Under the pieces are notes generated by a model. The model saw only the letters and a list, made by a program, of their open reading frames with translations, did no database searches and was not told the DNA's origin. The translations under genes were made by a program, and so were the position numbers. 7,369 nucleotides of DNA from Acidimicrobiia bacterium (GTDB lineage: Bacteria; Actinomycetota; Acidimicrobiia; IMCC26256; PALSA-555): the NCBI GenBank assembly GCA_017853455.1, contig JAFMJM010000117.1:1-7369 (forward strand), read 5' to 3'. Every line of letters begins with the position of its first letter. The stretch's first letter is position 1. Of this stretch, positions 1 through 5,136 are shown one piece after another.

Positions 1-452
1 GCCAGCATCTGCTGCTCGCCGCCCGAGAGGGTCCCGGCGCGCTGGGAGCGGCGCTCGGCGAGACGGGGGAAGAGGTCGAAGGCGTTGCCGACCGCCGAAC
101 GGCGCTCGGCAGGGGTGCCCACCCGACGGACGGCCATGCGGAGGTTCTCGTCGACGGTGAGGCCCGGGAACACCCCGCGCCCCTCCGGCACGTGCACGAG
201 CCCGAGGCGGCGGATCTCGTGGGGCGGTCGACCGGTGATGTCGTGGCCGTCGAAGGTGATGCGTCCGCCGGCCGGCCGGACCAGCCCGGACACGGCCCGG
301 GCGAGCGTGCTCTTCCCGGCGCCGTTCGCGCCGAGGACGGCGAGCACCCCACCCGCCGGCACGTCGACGGAGACGTCGAACAGGGCCTGGACCGACCCGT
401 ACCGGACGTCGAGGTCGCGGACGCTGAGCAGGGGGGTGCCGGCGGCCGTCAC
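1..452 (-). CDS. livF: Branched-chain amino acid-type ABC transporter, ATP-binding protein LivF (partial, 3' end outside window)
   Basis: One of the two ATPase subunits that power uptake through the adjacent permease, working on the cytoplasmic face. The first 150 residues are visible. Walker A is GANGAGKST at residues 41-49. The segment VPEGRGVFPGLTVDENL (88-104) is the LivF hallmark, in which VPEGR replaces the usual Q-loop glutamine context. The signature LSGGEQQ is at 142-148. Walker B and the H-loop lie beyond base 1. The start is GTG at 452, overlapping the livG stop codon by four bases (GTGA), and GGAG seven bases upstream, inside the end of livG, can serve as ribosome-binding site. 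That GGAG is half of a perfect 10-base palindrome, GGAGCGCTCC. It is the third gene of the operon after the permease and livG. Family assignment is secure; the imported substrate is not shown by the sequence. The truncation is only the window edge. Confidence 0.93.
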   Translation of the reverse strand, partial: MTAAGTPLLSVRDLDVRYGSVQALFDVSVDVPAGGVLAVLGANGAGKSTLARAVSGLVRPAGGRITFDGHDITGRPPHEIRRLGLVHVPEGRGVFPGLTVDENLRMAVRRVGTPAERRSAVGNAFDLFPRLAERRSQRAGTLSGGEQQML

Positions 453-1285
453 TGGAGCGCTCCGGGGGTGTCGCCGTCGTCGCCGAGGTACGCGGCGCGG
501 ACGGCCGGATCCGTGCGGATCTCGTCGGGGGTGCCTTCGGCGATCCGCACCCCGAAGTCGAGCACGGAGACCCGGCTCGAGAGGCCGAGCACCATGGCCA
601 CGTCGTGCTCGACGAGCAGGAGCGACACCCCTTCCTCGTCGACCACCGTGCGGAACGCGTCGGAGATGCGGGCGGTCTCGCCCGCGTCGAGGCCCGACGA
701 CGGTTCGTCGAGCAGGACGACGCGCGGTGACGTGGCGAGCGCCCGGGCGACCTCGACGCGACGGGCCGTCCCGAGCGGGAGGGTCGCGGCGGGGGCGTGG
801 GCGACGTCGGTGAGGCCGAGGAGGTCGAGCAGGTGGTCGACGCGGCTGCGCTCGGCCTCCGATTCGGGGTGGAGGGCACCCGCGGTCAGCAGGTCGGACC
901 AGAGCCGGCGCCGCTCGGTCCGCACCCGGACGCCGAGCACGACGTGCTGGCGGACCGTGAGGCCGAGGAACAGTTCCAACTGCTGGAACGTGCGGGCCAG
1001 CCCGAGGCGCGCCCGCGCGGCCGGCGTCGCCCGGGTGACCCGCTGACCGCCCAGGAGGACCTCGCCGGTGTCGGGCCGCACGAGACCCGACAGCACGCCG
1101 AACAGCGTGGTCTTGCCGGCGCCGTTGGGCCCCACCAGACCGACGATGGTTCCCGGGGGCACCTCGATCGACACCCGGTCGAGCGCGGTCAGACCACCGA
1201 AACGCACCGTGACGTCGGTGGCGGCGAGCACCGGCTCGTCGTTCGCGACGGGACCGTCCACCGGTGTCGCGACGGCCGCGCTCAC
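449..1285 (-). CDS. livG: Branched-chain amino acid-type ABC transporter, ATP-binding protein LivG
   Basis: Second ATPase subunit of the importer, 278 residues, a normal length for LivG. Walker A GPNGAGKTT is at 52-60, the Q-loop at Q101 (RTFQQLELF), Walker B VVLLDEPSSGLD at 189-200 and the H-loop histidine at H227 (LLLVEHD). The ABC signature is degenerate: TLPLGTARRVEVARAL at 168-183 replaces LSGGQ. LivG proteins commonly deviate here (E. coli LivG has AYGQQRR), so this matches the family rather than suggesting decay. The C-terminal FGVRIAEGTPDEI (244-256) is also typical. The GTG start at 1285 overlaps the permease stop by four bases (GTGA), implying translational coupling. An open frame continues far upstream in the same phase, but it only shadows the permease gene, and similarity to LivG begins just after this GTG. 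The N-terminal ~18 residues are variable and possibly disordered. Confidence 0.94.
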   Translation of the reverse strand: MSAAVATPVDGPVANDEPVLAATDVTVRFGGLTALDRVSIEVPPGTIVGLVGPNGAGKTTLFGVLSGLVRPDTGEVLLGGQRVTRATPAARARLGLARTFQQLELFLGLTVRQHVVLGVRVRTERRRLWSDLLTAGALHPESEAERSRVDHLLDLLGLTDVAHAPAATLPLGTARRVEVARALATSPRVVLLDEPSSGLDAGETARISDAFRTVVDEEGVSLLLVEHDVAMVLGLSSRVSVLDFGVRIAEGTPDEIRTDPAVRAAYLGDDGDTPGALQ

Positions 1286-3231
1286 TGCCCGCTTCCCGTC
1301 GGAGCGCCGGACCGGTGGAGGAGATGGTGCAGGCCCCGTTGGAACGCCCGCGCCTGCTGGTGGACCGTGCCCTCGGGGTTCTTGGCCACCGCGATCGCAC
1401 CGAGGCCGAACAGCAGGACGGGGACCTGGGCCCAGGTGGAGTTCAGCTTCAGGGTGCTCTGGACGAAGGCGGGGGAGAGCGCGAACACGCACCCGGCGAG
1501 CAGGGCGGCGATGTTGGAGCGCACACCGAACGTCACCAGGATCGCCAGCCAGACGAGGCCCGCGAGCGTGGCGTACTCGACCGGCACCGCCTGCTTGTGG
1601 GAGAGGGCGAAGAGTCCGCCGCCGACGCCCGCGACGAACGCCGCGAGGCCCGACACGAGGAGCTTCATCTGCACGACGGAGATGCCCATCGTGCGCGCCC
1701 CGGTCTCGCTCCAGCGCACCGCGTCGAGGGCGAGTCCGGTCGTCGAGCGGCGCAGGTTGACCATCAGGACGGCCAGGATCGCGAAGACGCCGAGGGCCAG
1801 GTACACGAACGCCTGATCGGACACGGCGAAGTCGGGGCGCGCCACGGGCAGACCGGCTCCGCTCTGGGCGAACGGCTTGAGGGCGAACACCAGGCGCTCC
1901 ATCAGGAGCCCGAAGGTGAGCGTCACGAGCGCCACGTAGAGATTGCCGAGGCGGATGGTCAGCAGACCGATCAGGGTGCCGAGCGCAGCCGCCACCAGCC
2001 CGCCGACGAGCACGGCGGCCAGCACGGGCCAACCGTGCTGGGTCGCCAACTGGGCGGTGGTGAGGGCCCCGACCCCGGCGAACGTGATCTGGCACAACCA
2101 GAGCATGCCGCCCTCGCCGGTGACGAGCGTGTACGACAGGAAGACGATCGCCAGGGCGACGCCGGTGGCCAGGATCCCCTGCCAATAGGTGCTGAACACG
2201 AGCGGCAGCACCGCGATCCCGGCGAACACCAGGATCGGGAACCCCACGTCGAGGCGGGGGAACCAGGTGTCGACGTCGGTCGACGCCGCGAGCCGGACGC
2301 CGCCGTTCGGGGTGATGGCACGGTCGAGTGCTCCTCCGACCCCCTGCTCCTCGTCGACCCGGCCGGACCGCAGGATGTTCACCACCAGCGACACCACGAC
2401 GAACACGAACGGGATGGCCGGGATCACGTTGGCGGTGACGGGGCTCGACGGAGGCAGCGCCCACTGCACGAGGCTCCCGACCACACCGAGCAGGAGCGCG
2501 ACCACGACGGCCACCGTGAGGTTGCGCAGCCGGGCGGCGATGACGGCCGCGAAGGCACCCGCCACGAGGAGGGTGAACTTGCCGGCGTCGAGTCCGATCA
2601 CCGGTGCGGCGAGGATGCCGGCGAGCCCGGCGAGCATGGTGCTGACGATCCAGACCCCGGCGGCGATGCGGGCCGGGTTGCTGCCCGACAGCGAGGTCAT
2701 CGCCTCGGAGTCGACCATCGCCCGGACGCTCAGCCCGGCCTCGGTGAAGCGCAGGACCAGTGCCCCGGCCACGACGATCACGATGACGGACGCGTAGGCG
2801 ATCACCTGGTCGAGGGTGACCGCGACCCCGAAGACGTCGAAGGTGTCGACCGGGACCGGGGCCAGCCCCGGGATGACGAACAGCTGGGTGTTGCCGTAGA
2901 TCATCGTGGCGACGGTGGGGATGACCACCGACAGGCCGACCGTGACCACCACCTTGATGAGCTGGGACGCCAGCCGGAGGTACCGGAAGATCGTCAGGTA
3001 CAGGGCGAGCCCCAGGGCGGGGGCGAGGACGAGCAGACAGACGACGGCTGCGGGGACGATGCCCCAGTGGTGCTCGGTGTGGAGCGCGTAGTAGGTCCGG
3101 GCGATGAAGAACGCCATGGCGCCGAAGGCGAAGTTCAGGACACCGGTCGACACGTAGGTGACGACCAGGCCCGAGGCGGCCAGGGCGTAGATGCTCCCGA
3201 ACACGAGGCCGACGACGATGTACTGGACCAC
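1282..3231 (-). CDS. Fused branched-chain amino acid-type ABC permease (LivH-LivM two-domain protein)
   Basis: A 649-residue membrane protein that joins both transmembrane subunits of the importer in one chain. Residues 1-290 are the LivH-type half, beginning YIVVGLVFGSIYALAASG and carrying a coupling loop near 166-189. Residues about 325-649 are the LivM-type half, with VTGEGGMLWLCQITFAGVGA (370-389) and a coupling loop STTGLALDAVRWSETGARTM (496-515). About 8-9 hydrophobic segments lie in each half. A hydrophilic linker (about 288-326) joins them. In E. coli LivH and LivM are separate, roughly 300-residue and 425-residue proteins; fused forms are known in actinobacteria. The start is GTG at 3231, giving the LivH N-terminus, with GAGGGGGGA four bases upstream. 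It is the first gene of the operon with livG and livF, divergent from the binding protein. Substrate may be a branched-chain amino acid, another amino acid, an amide/urea or an aromatic acid. Confidence 0.93.
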   Translation of the reverse strand: MVQYIVVGLVFGSIYALAASGLVVTYVSTGVLNFAFGAMAFFIARTYYALHTEHHWGIVPAAVVCLLVLAPALGLALYLTIFRYLRLASQLIKVVVTVGLSVVIPTVATMIYGNTQLFVIPGLAPVPVDTFDVFGVAVTLDQVIAYASVIVIVVAGALVLRFTEAGLSVRAMVDSEAMTSLSGSNPARIAAGVWIVSTMLAGLAGILAAPVIGLDAGKFTLLVAGAFAAVIAARLRNLTVAVVVALLLGVVGSLVQWALPPSSPVTANVIPAIPFVFVVVSLVVNILRSGRVDEEQGVGGALDRAITPNGGVRLAASTDVDTWFPRLDVGFPILVFAGIAVLPLVFSTYWQGILATGVALAIVFLSYTLVTGEGGMLWLCQITFAGVGALTTAQLATQHGWPVLAAVLVGGLVAAALGTLIGLLTIRLGNLYVALVTLTFGLLMERLVFALKPFAQSGAGLPVARPDFAVSDQAFVYLALGVFAILAVLMVNLRRSTTGLALDAVRWSETGARTMGISVVQMKLLVSGLAAFVAGVGGGLFALSHKQAVPVEYATLAGLVWLAILVTFGVRSNIAALLAGCVFALSPAFVQSTLKLNSTWAQVPVLLFGLGAIAVAKNPEGTVHQQARAFQRGLHHLLHRSGAPTGSGQ

Positions 3232-3235
3232 CGTC

Positions 3236-3244
3236 TCCCCCCTC
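3236..3244 (-). promoter_or_regulatory. Ribosome-binding site of the permease gene
   Basis: On the minus strand GAGGGGGGA ends four bases before the GTG at 3231. It supports that start. The sequence and spacing are identical to those before the divergent binding-protein gene. Confidence 0.7.
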
Positions 3245-3289
3245 GCCCGACGGTCGTTCCCGGTGCCTCGTCGTTCCTCGACGGGTGCG

Positions 3290-3318
3290 TTGTGTCCGGT
3301 TCGCCCGGACGCTAGCGT
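3290..3318 (+). promoter_or_regulatory. Candidate promoter of the substrate-binding protein gene
   Basis: TTGTGT (3290-3295), a 17-base spacer and TAGCGT (3313-3318) fit the actinobacterial housekeeping pattern TTGNNN / TANNNT. Transcription would begin near 3325, leaving a leader of about 70 bases before the ATG at 3394. Its -10 shares the central TA base pairs with the opposing promoter. Confidence 0.55.
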
Positions 3319-3337
3319 CTGGACCAGACCGGCACAA
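3309..3337 (-). promoter_or_regulatory. Candidate promoter of the permease-livG-livF operon
   Basis: Read on the minus strand, TTGTGC (3337 to 3332), a 17-base spacer and TAGCGT (3314 to 3309) mirror the plus-strand promoter. Transcription would begin near 3302, giving a leader of about 70 bases before the GTG at 3231. The overlap with the plus-strand elements means two polymerases could not occupy both at once. Confidence 0.55.
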
Positions 3338-3360
3338 CGACCGGTTCGATCCGGGCGGCC

Positions 3361-3390
3361 GAGGGGGGACGTCCGGTCGAGAGGGGGGAC
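3361..3390 (+). repeat. Tandem direct repeat GAGGGGGGAC, second copy is the ribosome-binding site
   Basis: The 10-base sequence GAGGGGGGAC occurs at 3361-3370 and again at 3381-3390, 20 bases apart. The second copy lies at ribosome-binding distance from the ATG at 3394 (GAGGGGGGA plus four bases). The first copy has no start codon at a suitable distance; it may be a duplication or a standby ribosome site. Confidence 0.7.
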
Positions 3391-3393
3391 CCG

Positions 3394-4704
3394 ATGAAGC
3401 TCCGCCGCCGCAGCGCACGAGTGGTGCTGCTCTCCGCCGTGGTCGCGCTGGCCGCCGTCACCGGACTGTCCGGTGTGGCCGGTGCGCAGACCGGTTCCGT
3501 TCCCGGCGTCACCGACAAGTCGGTCAAGATCGGCTTCATCTCGTCGGAGACCGGGGTGGCCAGCGAGACGAGCAAGGGCTCGATCGACGCCTGCAAGGCC
3601 CGCATCGGGCGGGCCAACGCCGAGGGTGGCGTGAACGGCCGCAAGATCGAGGTCGAGTACGTCGACGACCAGTCCGGTCCGGCCAACCTCGACATCGCCA
3701 AGGATCTCGTGCAGAACCGCAACGTCTTCGCGGTCGTGAACGACTCGGCGCTGGCGTTCTTCGCCTACCGCTACCTCGTCGACGCCGGCGTCCCGGTGGT
3801 CGGTGGCGGCTTCGACGGCACCTACTACTACGACAAGGGCAACGAGTCGATCATCTCGGGTCTGGGTGGCGGTTCGCCGATCCCGGGCCTGACGTTCACC
3901 ATCGGTGGCCAGGTGATGAAGAAGCTCGGCGGCACGAAGATCGGGGCCGTCGGCTACGGCATCTCCCCGGCGTCGAGCGAGAACGCCCAGGCCGTCTACC
4001 AGTACGGCGCGCCCGCCGAGGGGCTGAAGCCGACCTACATCAACAAGACGGTCGACTTCGGCAGCACCGACGTCGGTCCGGTCGTGCTCGGTATCAAGAA
4101 CTCCGGTGCCGACTCCCTGTGGCTGCCCCTGAACCCGGCCACCAACCTGGCGATCATCACCGGGCTCCAGCAGAACGGCGCCCAGATGAAGGCGATCCTG
4201 AGCGCCACGGGCTACGGCCAGGCGCTGCTCGACTCGCCCGCCGCGGCGGCGCTGACCCCCAACGACGTGTTCCTCACGGGATTCCGCCCGATCGAGCTCG
4301 GGGGCAAGGCCGTCAAGCAGTTCATGGCCGACCGGAAGAAGTACACCAACACGACGGGTGTGCCCGAGTGGGGCGAGTACACCGGCTACGTCGACTGCGA
4401 CATCGTCGTCCGGGGCCTCGAGCTCGCCGGCAAGGACCTGACCCGGAAGGGCTTCGTCGACGGGCTCCGCAACGCCGGCGAGTACGACATGGCCGGGCTG
4501 TCGTGCCAGCCGATCGACCTCAGTTACACCAACTACGGCAAGGCGTCGCCCAGCTACTGCCAGTGGGCGATGGTCGTCGAGGACGGCAAGTGGAAGGTCC
4601 TCAACAAGGGCAAGCCCTACGTCGGCAAGCTCGTCGGTGACCCGGCCCTCGTGGCGAAGTACACCGCCGGGGGTGGTGGGGCCACCACCACGACCGCGGG
4701 TTGA
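3394..4704 (+). CDS. Secreted substrate-binding protein of branched-chain amino acid-type ABC transporter (LivK-like)
   Basis: A 436-residue extracytoplasmic binding protein of the type I periplasmic-binding fold (Peripla_BP_6, LivJ/LivK class), presumed to deliver ligand to the divergent permease. Residues 1-31 form a Sec signal peptide: a basic start MKLRRRSAR, a hydrophobic core and a VAGA|QT cleavage site. No lipobox cysteine is present, unlike most actinobacterial binding proteins. The mature domain opens SVKIGFISSETG (43-54), followed by NAEGGVNGRKIEVEYVDDQS, which is characteristic of the family, and VDAGVPVVGG in the first lobe. Cysteines are C67, C335, C371 and C389, so up to two disulfides are possible. 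The C-terminal tail after about 422 is Gly/Thr-rich (TAGGGGATTTTAG). The ATG is chosen for its strong ribosome-binding site and signal peptide. Its stop codon directly abuts that of the next, convergent gene. The ligand is not deducible. Confidence 0.92.
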   Translation: MKLRRRSARVVLLSAVVALAAVTGLSGVAGAQTGSVPGVTDKSVKIGFISSETGVASETSKGSIDACKARIGRANAEGGVNGRKIEVEYVDDQSGPANLDIAKDLVQNRNVFAVVNDSALAFFAYRYLVDAGVPVVGGGFDGTYYYDKGNESIISGLGGGSPIPGLTFTIGGQVMKKLGGTKIGAVGYGISPASSENAQAVYQYGAPAEGLKPTYINKTVDFGSTDVGPVVLGIKNSGADSLWLPLNPATNLAIITGLQQNGAQMKAILSATGYGQALLDSPAAAALTPNDVFLTGFRPIELGGKAVKQFMADRKKYTNTTGVPEWGEYTGYVDCDIVVRGLELAGKDLTRKGFVDGLRNAGEYDMAGLSCQPIDLSYTNYGKASPSYCQWAMVVEDGKWKVLNKGKPYVGKLVGDPALVAKYTAGGGGATTTTAG

Positions 4705-5115
4705 TCAGCCGGCCTGGGTGCCGCGCCGCACCGCGCGCGCGGCACCCAGGAGCCCGATCCCGACGCCGACGACGGCACCACCGATGCCCCGGCGGTGCTG
4801 GTCGGCGGTCATCCGGTCGCGGTTCGCGATGCCACCGAGGAGATCGGCGGCATCGGCTCCGGCCGAGGCCAGGAACCACGGTGCCGTCGGGGCGCCGCGG
4901 AGGCCGGCGGCCATGAGCATTCCGCCGACCAGTGCGTCGCGGTAGCCCATCGAGCGCAGCAGCAGGCTGGCGGTCGCCGTCGTCGGCTCGGCGTCACCCC
5001 AGAGGCGGTTGGCCGCTTCGGGGGCGACCAGGAACGAGATGCCCGACGCCAGCCGGATCGCTCCGGCGACGACGGCGACACGATCGGTGCGGGCCATGGC
5101 CCGAGCATGGACCAC
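4705..5115 (-). CDS. Small four-helix membrane protein, possibly DUF4267-like
   Basis: A 136-residue protein of unassigned function. Hydrophobic segments lie at about 13-32 (VAVVAGAIRLASGISFLVAP), 52-73 (around MGYRDALVGGMLMAAGL), 77-97 and 110-127 (IGGAVVGVGIGLLGAA), suggesting four membrane passes with a basic C-terminus. The pattern of Arg-Leu-x-x-Gly in helix 1, GYRDALVGG in helix 2 and an Asp in helix 3 recalls the DUF4267 family, but this is from memory and uncertain. Two starts are possible: GTG at 5115, or ATG at 5097 (MARTDRV), which drops six residues and looks equally natural; neither has a strong ribosome-binding site. It lies 21 bases downstream of the amidohydrolase and is probably cotranscribed. 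Its last codons form half of the hairpin that follows the convergent binding-protein gene. Coding reality is supported by the coherent helix pattern and clean fit between neighbours. Confidence 0.75.
   Translation of the reverse strand: MVHARAMARTDRVAVVAGAIRLASGISFLVAPEAANRLWGDAEPTTATASLLLRSMGYRDALVGGMLMAAGLRGAPTAPWFLASAGADAADLLGGIANRDRMTADQHRRGIGGAVVGVGIGLLGAARAVRRGTQAG
4713..4750 (+). terminator. Perfect 14-bp hairpin after the binding-protein gene, inside the convergent gene
   Basis: CCTGGGTGCCGCGC (4713-4726) pairs perfectly with GCGCGGCACCCAGG (4737-4750) around a 10-base loop. It begins eight bases after the binding-protein stop codon, the right place for an intrinsic terminator. No T-run follows on either strand, which is common in high-GC actinobacteria. 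The hairpin also encodes the last residues of the minus-strand membrane protein, so it may act in both directions. Confidence 0.6.
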
Positions 5116-5136
5116 CGGACGGCGGTCCGTCCAGCG

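Larger units (their letters stand above)
3288..3339. repeat. Nested palindrome centred between the divergent transporter genes
   Basis: The core GACGCTAGCGTC (3308-3319) is a perfect 12-base palindrome, extended to 18 bases (3305-3322) with one mismatched pair. Around it, CGTTGTGTCCGGT (3288-3300) and ACCGGCACAACG (3328-3339) form an outer inverted repeat, matching in 12 positions with one extra base in the left arm. Both share the same centre, about 3313.5, which is also within two bases of the midpoint of the intergenic region. It is best read as mirror-image promoters (separate entries), but a dimeric regulator could also bind such a dyad. An 8-base direct repeat CCGGTTCG occurs at 3296-3303 and 3341-3348. 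Confidence 0.85.

Noticed and set aside
85..813. 242-codon Arg/Pro-rich plus-strand frame over livF and livG
   Set aside because: Antisense shadow; both ATPase genes on the other strand show all expected motifs.
1264..3315. 683-codon open frame on the plus strand opposite the permease
   Set aside because: It is packed with His, Asp, Glu, Gln and Arg, exactly what antisense reading of GC-rich hydrophobic codons gives. The minus strand encodes a clear two-domain permease.
3232..3393. Riboswitch, small RNA or attachment site in the divergent gap
   Set aside because: The palindrome's symmetry is accounted for by paired promoters, no tRNA-like or integrase-linked sequence is nearby, and no conserved riboswitch core was recognised.
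1286..3418. Long in-frame upstream extension of livG, making a 989-residue protein
   Set aside because: The extra part is an Arg/Gly/Pro-rich off-frame reading of the permease gene. The LivG domain begins right after the GTG at 1285, which overlaps the permease stop.
3285..4640. 451-codon plus-strand frame overlapping the binding-protein gene
   Set aside because: Arg/Gly-rich off-frame shadow with no signal peptide or fold; the binding-protein frame has a clear signal sequence, family motifs and ribosome site.
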